Assembly: GCA_003640385.1 (NCBI GenBank)
Contig: RCAB01000220.1
Location: 35,837 to 99,836, forward strand
Direction: 5' to 3'
DNA from: Setaria digitata
Taxonomy: Eukaryota; Nematoda; Chromadorea; Rhabditida; Setariidae
DNA: 64,000 nt
In this document: positions 41,701 to 56,000 of the stretch, in pieces
Numbering within the stretch: the first letter of the stretch is position 1
How the letters are laid out: each line of letters begins with the position of its first letter
Notes under the pieces: generated by a model
The model's input: only the letters and a program-made list of their open reading frames with translations
Told to the model about the DNA's origin: nothing
Databases searched by the model: none
Position numbers and translations under genes: made by a program

Positions 41701-44700
41701 CTCATTAAAACGTCATTTTATTCAATGTAAACCACAAAATACCCGTATGTTTCATTTTTTTTTTCTTACCGTAATGACTATTTAAATATTCATTGATTTC
41801 GTTTAGGAAAAACTAGTTATTTCGATTCTTTCACTTTTAAGTCTTATTAGTGTAGTCGAAACCACATAAAAGTTATTAACTTTTTTTCTCCATATTGCCA
41901 CCACTTATGGATGAAATTAAGATTTAATACTAATTAAGATTAAGATATTGTATTTATTAAGATATATTAACAGTGATTAAGAGATTTAAGTTGAATATTC
42001 AATTTGCTCGTTTTTCTTCTGAAAATTTTATGTTTGCCTAATTTTTTCTTAATTTTGACTCATTAATGTGAGCTAATGAAAGAGAGGGGACCTTACTCGC
42101 ATTCTTTCTCTGGTACATTATCTTGAATAAGTTATTTAAAAAGGACAAAATTAAGTAAAATAGAAGCAAAGAAAAGAGCGCAAAAGAAATAAACAAATTA
42201 ATTTATTAAAAATTCTGAGTTGCACCTCATTACCAATTGTAAAAAATAATAATTATAATTAACACCTGAAATATATGATGAGAGTAAAAGTGTAAGCCGC
42301 ATTCTCATTAGTGAGAAACAAAAGCGAATAACTGTTTAGATAATAAAATTTTCATTTCTATCTTCCTAATTAAATACAAACTTCATTACCAATTACATAT
42401 TTTGCTATGCAACTGCACACAAAAACCCTTTCATGTCAAATGATTCTCATTGATGACAACCGTTCAGTTTTCTTTTTTTTTGATTGGATAAATCATCTAA
42501 GCAGTAAACCTTTCTTTGCTTGCAAAATTAAAAATGAAAAGATGAAACTGTAATCCTAAGAAAGTAGTTCACTCTCCTGAATTATGTAACCTAATTTAAA
42601 TGCGTCTTCCAATATATACGATAGACTTAAAACTTACGAATTTTTCCCTGATTTATTTATTAAAGTTTTCAAAACAAAAAAAAAAAAAANTTTCTTATTC
42701 TGTTTTTAGGCCAAACAGAAATGAACTCATCAGAAAAAGCTACTGAAACAGTGATAACGGAGCCATTAGATTGGAATGATCTTGCATTGGATAAAACCGA
42801 AGTGCCTTTAATCTTTGTATTTGCTATACTGCTTGTTAGTTTTAGCTTTCTCTAAGATTACGAAGTTACAATATTTAGGATACTGTAAACAGTATACGGT
42901 AAGCACTTCTGGTAAAATTTTCAACTAATACATAATGCTTTCTAAAATTCTGCAGTAGTTCGATCTCGTATTTAAGATTTTAGCATCTTTGCAATGAAGC
43001 GTTCATTTGTATATTTCCTTTGAAATTTTATAAACTAGAAATTTTTTGATTTCTTCTTTTTTCTTCTCACAAAACAAATATATTTATAAATTTTCGATAA
43101 TCTATTATTACTTGTAATTTTATTTTCACATTTGATTTAGCATCTTTTCTTTGAGTATTTAATTCTATTATTGAAGTAATTTCAAATATATTATGAAATT
43201 TTATGGTAAAAAAGATTTTCGGAAATTAAATATTATAAAATTTATTTCAGATGTAAAAATTTTGCGCTTCATATTTTATTGAATATATTATTTTAGTAGA
43301 GGAATGAATAGAAATGCTCTTTTTTTTCCTATATATACTAAAATGAAATAAATTGAAAAAACATAATTTAATAGTGAAAATACGAATGAAAATTGCAATA
43401 GAGTTTTTGACATTTTAGATACGAATCTAGATTGCTGTAATTAGACATATACCTTATAGTTATTAAGCAAAAAGATACGATCTTGCTAAAAATCTTGCTA
43501 TTAATTTTAATTAATTATTGTCATTATTGTTTTCATTAAAAATTGCATTAATTAAAGAGGATTTTATTTATAATTTTCATTTCAGCTTTATATTGCATTT
43601 GGAGGTGTTTTATTTGCTTCATTTGAAACGTGGTCATATATGGACGCATTTTATTTTTGTAAGTGGAAAATTTGACGACATTTGAAAATTTACTTTTAAG
43701 CAATTTGTTCAATTTTTCCATCAGCTTAATTAAGCTCAGGTTGTGTCGGACAAAAATTTTTCTAGTAAAATTGCTGATGAAATTCGAAAATAAAGTGATC
43801 GTTCTGTCTTAATTCACTAATTAATTGATTGGTTTAATTCGCCTTATTTTTATTGTCTGAACTTTGTAAATTGAAAGACTGTGGCGTTTATTTCAAAGTT
43901 TTAAAAAATATTAGATTGAAAAAAGAAAAAAATCTCGAAAGTTTAATTATTTCTTTTCTTCCAGGCTTCGTTTCACTAACTACAATTGGATTTGGTGATT
44001 TTGTGCCTGAAAATCATGAGTGAGTTCAGTTTACTTCAATTAAAATTTCTCACTTGAGTAGTGATGCTTTCGAAATTTAAGATACTTAACACAGTTTATG
44101 TTATTCATTGAACCATGCTGCAATTAGTTATTCTTGCATGCAAAATTTTTAAAAAGAAGGATGTTTATCGATCATTTATAATTTATTTTTTGCAAGAATT
44201 TTAATGAAGTAGCAAATTTGGATTAACAAAAATTTATGCATGACTGATTTAAACTTTGATCTGAAATTCAAAAAATTCAAATGAATAGCGTTTTTTTCTT
44301 TTCCACATCCATTAACTGAACTACACAAAAAAATACAAAAAAAAATTATTTGGATATCAAACCAAATTTTGTTATTAATTGTAACAAAATCATTACAACT
44401 TATTAGAACCATTAGTTGGATTTTGCTGAACTATAAATGTATAGAGAGATTTTAATTGAAATAAAAAGATTCAGCATTTTATTTCCAGTTAAAATATCTG
44501 ATACAATTCCATTATCCGATTATTCGGGAAATCAAGAAGCATTCCCAAAATATCGCACATTCCCCGGCTCGGAATAATACNCAGCATTATATTTCCAGTT
44601 AAAATATCTGATACAATTCCATTATCCTATTATTCAGGAAATCAAGAAGCATTCCCAAAATATCGCACATTCCCCGGCTCGGAATAATACAAAAATCGCT

Positions 44701-47700
44701 CTTCAATACTGGAAATTTATGATAATTGATATGCTAATTGATATGATAATTGATATGCTATTACTACAGATATATACTGCTCATGTTGGTATATTTGGGA
44801 TTTGGTCTTGGCGTGACTACAATGTGTATCGATTTGGTTGGTATTCAATATATTCAGAAGATTCATTACTTCGGTAGAAAATTCCGCGGCACCGATCTAT
44901 TACAATTGCTCAAACGAAGACATTTAATTGAACGCGGACTTGATCAGGGTGATGAACTCTTGAAACTATATTTTAGACGTCTTCAAGAGGGGTAATTATC
45001 TTATCATTTTAGTAAGTGACTGCAAATGTTGTCATTCAGAATCATAAAGTGACGATAGTAATAAACAAATTCTAATAGAATTATGGATGATAAGATAATC
45101 GTTGTTATCACAGTAAGAATTGTTAGTTTTAAATTATGAATTAGTTTCAATAACTTCCATAAATGGACACAATGACCAATGAATTCTGAAAAGGTTGTTA
45201 ATGATGATTGCGACGATAGATATTTGTCATTATCATCACAATTTAATAATAATGCAAGTTAATCCAAATGAAGTTTATTTAAGAGCGATAAAGTCTTAAA
45301 AATATACCTTAGATAGCTTTACAAGATAAAATAAGCATTACAAGATATAATAAGCGTTATAAAATATTAATTAATAAATGGAAACAATATGATAAGCATC
45401 TTTAGCGTATTATAAAGAAATAATTAGTAAATTAATAATAAAAAATATTTAATTTATAAGTTTCAAAGCAGTATTTAGATTAGCAGGTATAAAATACCAG
45501 ACGAATTTAAATCTGTTAAGATTTAAATCTTATTTTAATAGTACAAAAAATCACAATAATTTATTAATTCACATGGATGTGGCATATTATTTTTGCGATC
45601 AAATTTTTTTTATGTTAAATTTATAAAGTTTTTTCTTTTTTAATTCCGTTTTCTCTTGTTTTTTTAAAGTGCTACACCAATGCAAAAACCAAAATGGCAC
45701 ACTTACAACGACCTGCCGACATTACCTGTCCCATCGAATTACGATATCAGTGATAATAATAATAATGGTGATATACAAAGGTATGGCGATTTTTTTTTTA
45801 CTGAACAATTAAATGGAAATTAGCAATTTTGGTTGAGTAATTAAATCTAATGTCAAATTTTGTCACTATTTCTTCGATAGTGAATGGCTTAATTTTTTAT
45901 CTGTTTGTTTTCGTTCTAATTATCCTTGCCTTTTTTGCTTTTATTAAATAAGACATTTAAATAAAAATACATTTATATAAAAAATTTATATAAAAAATGA
46001 GAACAAATCATTTACTCAAATATTTTTTTTTTTTCATTTTTTTCCCAAAAAAAAGAAGAAAATCATTTTATAAATTTTTAATATGTTTCAATGAAAATTT
46101 TCAAATGAAAAAGTATAAAAATTTCCGCTAGATTAATTCATTTTACAAAATAAATAAAGAAATATTCAAAAAAATAATTAATTTTATAATCAAATTTTCA
46201 GCACTATTCAATCTTATAAGAATGAATTAACGCATTTAATTAAAAAAAAAAACTATTTAACGAGTTTTACATAGCGAACTTAGTGAAAATTTTGCTCAAA
46301 AGGAAAAAAGCAAAAGTAAATTTGAATTTTTTAAGCATGAAAATGTTAGCATAGCATTTTCAGTATAGAAATACATAAACTATCGAATGTTAACGAAGAA
46401 CAAACGTCTCTGCTTGATGCTAGCGCAAACTTAAGTCTATCATCTTCGTTAAAAACCACGTAATGTTCACTTTTATATCATTTTCATTTCATTTACCATA
46501 CATTTGCTTTAATATTCAACAACTACTTCATTATTTTTTGTTTTCCATTCTCTTTTACAGTTATACGTGAAATACGTGAAACAAAAAGAACTAACTTCTA
46601 AGTAGTAGAAAACGTCAAATTCCGTTGTTTCTGCGTGATACAACCACAATCCTCTTTTATCATTTATGTGTATATACATTTTTTGACTACCTCAAAAAGA
46701 AAATGTAGTTTCTAAGTGTAGAAAACGTCAAATTTCGCTGTTTCTACGTAGTACATCTAAAATTATGTTTGTAATTATTTATATATCATTGGATATTTCA
46801 AGTTATAACTTTTTTCTTTTATTTTCGGAGTTTTATTTTTTTTTTTTCTAAATTCAACTGTGATACTTTCATTGAATAATTCTATGCAGTGGATTTCGTG
46901 AAGAAACACAATTCCAAAAACTCAGTAAATCTACTTCAAATGATCAAATTACAGGTAAAATATTATAATTATTAACAATTCTGATAAAAATCTCCAACAA
47001 TTAAAGATATCACTTTTCTCTGCTTTGTCTTTGTTTTTATCAGTTTTACTTTTTCAATTTTGAATTTTAGTATCATTGCAATGATAATGGTTCAGTCTGT
47101 GAACAAATATTTTTTTTTTTTTGATCAAATTATCATTTTTTTTACCAAACAATTCGTTTTTCTATCTTTTTTATTTCCTATAATTTTTTCTGATTATTTC
47201 AGATGCACCTTCGACTCATTCATTATCAGCAGAAGTATCACTAAAAGAAACTTACCCTCAGCGATCAAAATCTATCGAATCGCTCAATTTAATTTTTCCA
47301 TCAGAGCAATTGCCAAATTTGAAATTAATTGGTAATTATTTTATAAAAATAATTAAATTAAATGGTATTATTAATTATTATTCCTCATTTTAGCTTACAT
47401 TTTTATTTAACCACTGAAATGATAAATCTTTTTCTAATTTATCGTTTTTTCTCTTCTCCTCTTTAATATTTCTTAAAAAAAATAATTTATTTTTTTCTAC
47501 TTCAAAGATTAATCTTTTCTTAATTCCTCATTTTACTGATAACTATTTACCACCTATTATTGAATGATTATTTACCAGTCGAAAATTTCAGTGGATGATG
47601 CGAAAAATTCTCAAAAACTACCTGAAGTAACAGTATCAAAATCTCCTACTTTGCTAAATTTACCACCATCTCAATCATCGTTATCATTATCTTCATCCAA

Positions 47701-50700
47701 TCTTCATCCATCAAAATTATCTAATGCACTTATCTCACCATCAACTAGTGTAAGATATTTTGATTTAAAAAGAGAAAGAAATCATTTTTGTCTCAATGTG
47801 ACCTAATTTTTTACTATTTGTTAATTAATTTACAAGTAGCACCATTTGCGTACTAATTTCGAGACAAAAAATAAGCATGGATTAAAAAATATGCACAAAT
47901 TTTATTTATAAAATTTTGAAAAAATAAACGCAAAATTCTTTTTTAAAATTATATTTATAATATTAGTTTTAGCATAAATTATCGCACTTCATTTATAATC
48001 CATCAATTTTCTTTCAAATGCAAATTTAATTAATCTTTAACAGATTATTTATCATTAATTTATAGCCTATCGGATTAGCATGTATGATGAGTTGGGATTC
48101 ATACATCAAAATGCTCAGCGAATCAGATAAGCCATTTGCGAAGTAATCCTTTGCTTGAAATTTTCAAAGCTTCTGGTAAATTGAGCAGTCCTTGAAGTAA
48201 CTGGAAAAGTAATTCAATTTTCATCTAATTACTTATCCCACTTTTGATCATCACTAATTAGTAATAGTTAATAATTATTATCAATTATCAATTAAAAAGA
48301 TAGAATTTCAGACCTGTAAGTATAGCATCAGAAGAAGTTATCAACGATACAATTATGATGACTGTATGTGAAAATGACGAAGAGCTGATACAGGAGGACG
48401 AAGCTATCAGGTTTTCATTTCATTTATTTTCAATTTAAAAAAATCTAATATCAGGCTGTATGTATGGGATTTTTTTCCGAGTATTATACTAATAGCAAAA
48501 AATAAAAAAAAAAAAAAATGAGAAATGATCATTATTCGTTTTATAATTTCAAAATAAGAAATGTAAGAATTGTTGGTATTTATTATCAGGTAAGTCTATT
48601 TCTATCAATTTTAGTTTGCACCAGTAATTTTCTTTTTTCTTTTCTCTCTATTTCTATATTACATAAAAAAAGACGTATTACGTGATTATCACACTTACTA
48701 TCCGTGTCCATTTGTCCTCAACTTTTCAACCGCATGTCGTACGAATTTCCTTCCGTTCTGAAAATAAATTTTCCAGGTATATATTTCGGTTTTGTTCCAA
48801 TTACTTTCAACAATTTTTCTTGCAGATTCTGATAAAATAGTTTTTATTTTTATTTTTTTTTAATAATTTCAAATTCTTAAATATTTCAATTGTATTCATT
48901 TGTCTTTTATAAATTTTACTGCAATCAGTCGATATGCATTGGGTTGAATAGATTTGTGTAAGAATTTTTTTGAGTAACACAAATTTTAAAATAAGACTAG
49001 GAAAATTGTAATTGGAAAATGTAAAAATAATTGATCAGTCTGTCAAATTTGATTTCAATGACGTTTAATGCCAGCTTCATCAAACTAATATCCAATAAAT
49101 ATCAGACTACTCTGATCAAGCACACGTTTTTAATAAATATTAAGCGTGCGTTTTAATGATATTTGATCAATCTGTTCAGGTGTACCTTTAATGAAAAGTT
49201 GCTTTATTTCTCACATTCTTTCTTCTCTTTTCCTTTTTATTCCAATGTTTTTTGCATGTTTTTCTAGCTTCAAACTATCAATTAATAGCTATTAGAGCAG
49301 TCCACGTATGTTAATGGCATATATTAATGACGTGTATTAATAATGTATAATAACGTGTATTAAAACGATACATACAAAAGTACCGTATAAATTTTTTACA
49401 TTAAGCTTACACAAAATAAGTGATATGTTACAGTTAGCTCATAAATAAATAGCATGATGAATCACAATAGATAGAAATTAAAGTATACGAACAATAGAAT
49501 TTTTGCAACAAATTTTGATATAATGATTTAGATGCGATGATAATCACAGTGATATGATAGCATTATCATCGTAATTAGATTGTATAATTTATACTTTTAC
49601 TCATTATTTAATAATGCTTTTTCTCACATTTCATGGTGAGTACTTTCAAGTGCGATTAGAGTTATTTGAACTTCATGTTGTCTCAGTTTTTCTTTTTTTT
49701 TTTTTTTTTTTTTTTTTTGCATCCATCACCTATCCTTTTTGTCTTTCACTTAATTTTAATTGTAACTAATTATATCCCAAATATAAAATATATTTTGTCA
49801 AATAATAAAGTGAAAGACAAAAGTATTATTGAAGAAATTCAAACATTCTAGAAACTTTCGTTAATTATTAAAACAATAAGTTTAATTATAACTGATTTTC
49901 TTCTTCGTAATTTTGAAAACTATCCTAATTTGATGAATGATAAATCTGATAACATTGCATGCATGAAGATGAAAGGCATTTGCCAGACTGCAAAAATATT
50001 ACCTATAATTAACTGATACAGTAGTATCTTCTTACAATTTTTTTCAAATTTTTGTTAATTTTATTTTTTACTCCTAAAATCTCTAAATTTCAATATTTTT
50101 GCAAAAAAAAAAAAAAAAATTTAGTAATTTTCACTTCACCGATGTTCTGCTACACGCTTCATTACAACTTTCCCTTATGCTTCACTTTTTGCAAGACACA
50201 AAAAAAAGGTTTTTCCTTTTTTTCGCACTTTTTTTTTTAATTTTTGACTTATTTTCAAAGCTTAGTTTGCATGATGATAAAATAGCCACCAAATGTCATT
50301 TTTCTTCCACAAAACATTAGAATGGCAAAAATTTGTTTTATATAAATGTTCACTTTTAAAATTTAGGATTTTTTGAAATTATTTCTAAAAAAGAGAAATG
50401 AAGTTAACAGTTTCTGTGTGATCTGAAAATTCAAACTTTCATTTGGCATTAAGAATTTAAGAAAGTATAAATGTTTTCAGTTACAAAAATGGATCTACTT
50501 CGGAATCACCACAATCATCATCATTATTACTATCAGAATTATCACCTTCCTACTCTACGACGCATATCACGGAATTATTTAAGCTTAATCTTGCTCCTAA
50601 TGATTCAGTAGAGACAGCTCTACTGAATCAGAATGCTCAGCAATCAATTTCATATTATCAAAATATTCCAATTCATAGCATACAACAAACAACGGTCGAA

Positions 50701-51387
50701 ACGGAAAATGCATTGCAAAATTTGCTTACTGCTCCAGAATCCATCGTTAGTCATAAGTTGCCACCAGCTGTAGTTGATGATAATTACTGCTTCATAATTG
50801 ATGGTGAAACAATTGGTTCAGAAGCGATGTTACACGATGATATTTACTGGAGTCATACGAGTCGTCCAACGCAGTACTTCTTTTCCGATGATTTGCGTCA
50901 TTTTCATCGTGTTAATTGCATCAAATCAAAGGGAAAAATTATTGCCGTCAAATTGATCGGTTCACATACGCAAAAATTCAGTACGTCAAGTCGTTCTTCA
51001 ATAGGTCTAAATTTGTCAACACGTTCAACGCCAGTGCATCAACCACGTGAACGAATCTATTCGATACCATCACGTTCCGTTTCTTCCATTAGCGGTTTTC
51101 GCAATGATACAAAATCGCTGACGCAGGTGTACGTTGTTACAAGAATTTATAGCTTCTGGAAAACGTGTCCATCATTTCGTCGAATTGTTACGTTACTTGA
51201 TCGTGTACTTGAAGATGATGTAGAATGTTTGCCGCCATTTCAAAAACGAATATTCGTTCAACATATTTGGCGTAATACGAAATCATCCGATAAGGAACGT
51301 GTAAAAAGTGAATTTGCTCAGGATTATCAGAAGCATTTTAAGCGTAAAACTATCAGATCATCATCAAAGAAACATGCCTTTAGTTAA
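38717..51387 (+). CDS. Two-pore-domain (TWK/K2P) potassium channel with a long tail and a C-terminal unknown domain
   Basis: Exons: 38717-38791, 39328-39435, 39685-39863, 40100-40165, 40544-40641, 41541-41744, 42710-42834, 43586-43658, 43965-44019, 44770-44991, 45670-45780, 46364-46459, 46890-46954, 47203-47331, 47592-47749, 48066-48142, 48312-48410, 50481-51387. All phases agree; 948 residues. M1 is in exon 2 and an extended M1-P1 loop is in exons 3-4. Filter 1 TTMATIGYG has its first Gly codon split by an intron. M2 is in exon 6, M3 in exons 7-8, filter 2 LTTIGFGDF in exon 9 and M4 in exon 10. K2P channels carry potassium leak current at the plasma membrane. Exons 11-17 are a Ser-rich cytoplasmic tail. 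Exon 18 carries a domain (NYCFIIDG, YSFWKTCPSFRRI, FQKRIFVQ) that I do not recognise and that recurs in the next gene. A shorter isoform is possible, because reading on past exon 10 gives TAA within two codons. The channel call is firm; the tail depends on splice phase. Confidence 0.92.
39864..40099 (+). other. Candidate GC-AG intron in the K2P gene
   Basis: Exon 3 ends AG followed by GCAAGT, an otherwise perfect donor with GC in place of GT, and exon 4 starts after CATTACAG. This junction gives phase 2, which matches exon 4 and then exon 5. The nearby GT donor at 39868 gives phase 0. It then hits a stop in exon 4, or fails to match exon 5 if the alternative acceptor at 40107 is used. Confidence 0.65.
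44472..44690. repeat. 109-bp direct duplication flanking an N in a K2P intron (probable assembly join)
   Basis: Copies at 44472-44580 and 44582-44690 differ at about three positions and abut the N at 44581. They lie in the intron before exon 10. Each copy contains a TTTCCAG acceptor-like site followed by 28 sense codons and a stop, in frame K-I-S-D through F-P-G-S-E. There is no donor and the phase does not fit exon 9. This is most easily an unmerged contig overlap. Confidence 0.82.
46596..46757. repeat. Diverged direct duplication of about 48 bp in a K2P intron
   Basis: Segments at 46596-46644 and about 46710-46757 share TAGAAAACGTCAAATT and TGTTTCT with several substitutions. They sit in the intron between exons 12 and 13. 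The first copy follows an acceptor-like TTTTACAG at about 46560 that would give an in-frame stop within three codons. Confidence 0.7.
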
Positions 51388-52419
51388 TTTTCCTCCTTTC
51401 ACTTCCTTTTTCTTTTCCTTTTTTTTCTTTTTGAATACAGTTTTGTTAAATTTAATAATTTTCTAACAATTCACAGGCAAATAGTTTATTCAGAAATGAT
51501 ACCTTTTTTTCTATCTATTTAGGAATTACAAATATCTGTTTATTATTAAATTTTATGCTTTGAAAAATACTCTAGAAAATTAATTACAGTAACTATATTG
51601 AATAATATATGAAATAAAAAATTTCAGCTGATAAAACACTCGTTATTAATAAAATATTAATGATTGCAACAATGATGATAACCTGATGATAATTTCAAAA
51701 ATTAATGAGATAATTTAAAAAAAAAAATTTTTTTTTTTGATTTATTTTAACTGTAACTGATGTTAAGACGTTAAACGATAATTTTTCCATGTTCCAAATT
51801 TTGTTTATCATGAATTGGTAAATTGTGTACTCTTTTTTTTTTTTCAATTATTATATTTTACGAATATAAAAAAACTCTGTAAATTATGACAGGTTACATT
51901 AATGCTCAAATAACAATAATCTGGTAATTGTATACAGAATAATCGTATATTCGGTACTCAGTTGATCATAACTTGTACAGAATAACTGATATCTGAAATT
52001 GTTCTTCTTCTATTTCATGCAATTATATAAGCTGAAACGTTCGTTGAAATGATACAGTTTTGACTGTTCGAACAAAACCATTGAATTTTGCTTTTCTATT
52101 AGCTTAAATTTGTGAATTTTTATGGTTCAAAATTTCAAATTGCAATTTGAAATAATATCTTACGAAGTAACTAACGTTTCGGTTAACATTTGACATTAGT
52201 TTAAAATGCCATCAACCTCATTTTATATGTTAATGCATTGCAGTTATCACTTCAAAAATTTTTATTAATTAAATTAGGTTTCTTTTCTCTACCTTAAAAT
52301 TAACCACAAATTATTATGCGTGGAAATAAATTATTACTATCCAGTTAAACTGAATATTTAATTTGAAAACTGAAATAATGATTAGTATAATTGCATTAAT
52401 TGTACAAAATATTCTTCCT

Positions 52420-52460
<41 letters not shown>

Positions 52461-53063
52461 TATTGTACATCCTTCAAGAATTTCCATCAAAAGTCCATTT
52501 AATATTAATTTTAAAATATTTTTTGAAAAAAAAAAATTTTGTTCGGCGATATAAGGAGCTGGAAAGTTGTTTATTTTTCAAATGTTTCAAAATTTGATCA
52601 AAAAAAAAAAAAAAAACGGCAAAAATTGAATTGCATAATAATCAGAATAACTTGTTTCTCAAAAATTGAAGTTTAAAAAAGAACAGCAAAAATTAAAAAA
52701 GCTTAACATTTGACAGAAAAAATTTTATGTCACTCAATTTTTAATTTCAAAAATTTTGATTCTTATTAGTCATTTTTCTCGTGTCTTATCATAATTATCT
52801 GTTTCTGAGAAGAAACAAAAAAAGAAAAAATAATGAAAGAAAAAACTCCAACTTAAGCTTAAAAAACTCATTATCAGAAATTATGCTGGTATGTTTTCTC
52901 ATTAATCAAACTATTTTTAATTTTAGGAAAGATGATTACACTTCAACAATTAACGAATTGTTTTTTACCAAAAAATTGAAGTAATTACTAGAAAGTTTTC
53001 TTTTTTTAATTTATCAATTAAAATCTAATTTTGCATTGTAGTCTAAAAATTTAATAACTTGAG
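51388..53063. other. Spacer between the K2P gene and its downstream paralogue of the C-terminal domain
   Basis: The spacer is AT-rich with long T and A runs (near 52420 and 52600). A possible small exon at 52927-52980 (acceptor TTTTAG, donor GTAATT) would keep phase with K2P exon 17 or lead into the next gene. It has no independent support. Nothing else coding was seen. Confidence 0.4.
51613..51618 (+). terminator. Candidate AATAAA polyadenylation signal of the K2P gene
   Basis: AATAAA lies 226 bp past the K2P stop in AT-rich sequence. Position is the only support. Confidence 0.35.
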
Positions 53064-56000
53064 GGCTCAAGCAAAGTGTATCACTCATCGTGATAGTGTT
53101 GCCAGTGTTTCAAGTGAATCAGTCATAATATTTCCAGTAGAAGTTAGTGAGAAGAAACCATCACAGACTGAGATAGATTCCAGTTCAGGTATTCTGGTTT
53201 TCAGTTCTCATAAAGAATTCTGATTTTTAGTTTTTGTATTAAAATGAGCAATAACTGAAGAAGGAAGAAGGAGACCAAATGTTGATCCTTTTGCGTTTAT
53301 TTATGACATCTTTTATGTTTGAAAAAAAAAAAAAAAAATGTTTCTAAAATTTAAAATTCATACTCTCAATCAACGTTCAAATCATAGTTGTTCCTTTTTA
53401 ATTATAATCAATAAATTGAATATTTTTCAACAAAGCGACACTTTTTGCTAGTTTCTGAAAAATATTTCTACTTCCATAGTTAAAAAGGATGACTTAAAAA
53501 ATAATTAACCATTAAATGTGAAGTAATTATAATTAAAAAAAATTAAAATTTCGTTACAAATTAATTGCATTTTTTTTTTCATTGATTCTATGAAGGATCC
53601 ATTTTGCAGTAATGAAAGCATTGACTAAAATACTATTTAAGCATTAAATCTAAAATAATTGTAGGTCCCAAATTAAAATGTTAATTTAAATTAGCAAGTT
53701 TGGCAATTATAAATGATGAATTAAAATCAGCAGATGAAGGAAACGATATGCTACTACATGGTGAATCGACCATATTTTCAATTGAAGATGTCGCGTTAGA
53801 TACAAATATGACATTACGAAGTGCATTAAACTGTCCGGTTGAATACATAAATAAGGTTAATTAATTCTTTCTGAAGATTTAAGTCAATTAGTTTGCTTTT
53901 GTTTGAGATTGCTAAGAAACATTTTGGAAACTTACAAAGTAATTGAAATAATGAAAAAGCAATTTACCCATTTACAGTGATATACAAATTATTAGAAATA
54001 TAAATTGAATTTTTTCAATCAAAGAACAAAGGAACCGATTGAAATAATTATCCATTACATATATATAATATATTGATTAACTATATATGTATTTCTATTT
54101 TGATCAGTTGAAAGATTATGTTGTCAGTCTATTGTGATTAGCATGAATTATATATGATGCAATTGTCTCAGAATTAAATTGATTAATATTTTTGTTATTC
54201 GTATTAAAATTATAATTTTTTTTTTTTTTGATTTTGGTCGTTTGAAAAAATATACCTGCTATATTTAGCACGATCACAGCTATCATAATTAGCATAACTT
54301 CTAGTGTATTAGAAAAATTTTAAGCATTTAAAAATTTTTCATCAATATTTTCCATTTCCAATATTGTATTTCTATTCAAAAATGCTTCATATCAATTTTA
54401 ATTAGGAGCCACCAATATTGGCTTTAAAAAATTATTGTTTTGTGATTGACGGTGATCTGGTAAATGTTGATCGAATAATTGAAAATTCGAAATATTGGTG
54501 GAAGCAGACAAGTTCAAGAGTTCGCTATTATTTATCAAAGGAGATGAAAACATTTTATGAGGTATATGAGTTTTTCTTTTTTAAATTTTAATTATATGAA
54601 TTCAATTAAAAAATGTTTCGTTTGTTTTTGTTTTTTGTTCTTTTTCTTTTGCTTTTAAAATTTCCAACTTAATTGCAGGTTGATGCATTACTTTGTCGAG
54701 GTGAATTACGCTGTGCATATATGCGAAGAGGTCGAGCAGCTTCCATTGAACAAATTCCATTAGATAAAATATTTCGGTTCATATATTGCATTTCTTTTCC
54801 TCAATTAATTAAAATTTTAATATGAAAAAAGTGAAACATGAAATTAACTCAGAAATTTATTTCGATAGAAAACAAACAAATAGAATTATTAATGTAGAAA
54901 AAAAAAATTTGTAAATTAGGTACTTTTTAACATTTTCTTTTTTCAACAACTATAAACTGCACTGGGTGCTGCTAATAGTAGTGTTAAATTTTTTCTTTTT
55001 TTTTTTTCTGAAATTAATGAAATTTTTAGTTTTTTTTTTTAAAGATATTTATTGCTAAGCAACAACTTTTCGATAATTTTCATTGAAAATTTTGAATTGA
55101 ATAATTTTTAGAGTGGCTCGAATATACAGCCATTGGAAAACATGCATTAGCTTCCGCAGGATTATCAGTGATATCAGTCCGGTTACTAAGGGTAAGCTGT
55201 TAATTGATTCATCGCTTTCTGTTCCTTTTTTTTTTTTTTTTCTCTTTTGAAGTTAGAAACTTGAAACGCATTTTTGATTAAATTGTTATCAGGAAAAAAA
55301 GACAGGTGATAATTAACACTTTTTCTATCGAACAATAAGTAATTAAGTTGAAAAATTTTATTCATATAGTAAAAAATTATCTCCTGAGTCCTTTAATTAT
55401 AACTCTTATTCAGACATTTTAATTATTAATTATTTTTGACAGTAATGTTTCAGGTGGAATTGAATTCCATGGTTTTCAAAGACGAATCTTTGTGCAGTAT
55501 TTATGGAGAACAAATAAGGTTTTTCTACTAAAAATTAAAATAGTAAATTTCACAATTCAAAAGTGTTCATAATTTGATTTGATAACTGAGAACCAAAAAA
55601 AAAAAAACAAATGGTATAAAAAGATTTTGCAAATGATTTTTGTTTATATTTCACACTTCATTTAAATATAAGACTCCGCTGTACTGCTAATTAAATGAAT
55701 TTATTAATCAGAAATAAAACAGAACCAATGATCAGAAATATTCATGGACAATTTTATCTTATCGAATCAAATCTATTATTTAATAAGTAAATAAAGTGAA
55801 ATATTAATGGTCACAAAAAATATTTGATTAAATTTTTCAATTTTTAACTTTTCATTTTCAAGTACCGTAAAAGATCATTCATTCATAATGAGCTGGGAAG
55901 CAATTTTCAATATCTAAATAAAAATTTTCAAATTTTAAATTTCAAGTCTTAGTTCCTTTTCTTTTAGCTAGACGAAAAACAACGTGTAGCACGTGAATAT

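Noticed and set aside
46560..46640. Alternative K2P exon after TTTTACAG
   Set aside because: In the phase set by exon 12 it stops within three codons, and the exon at 46890 continues the frame.
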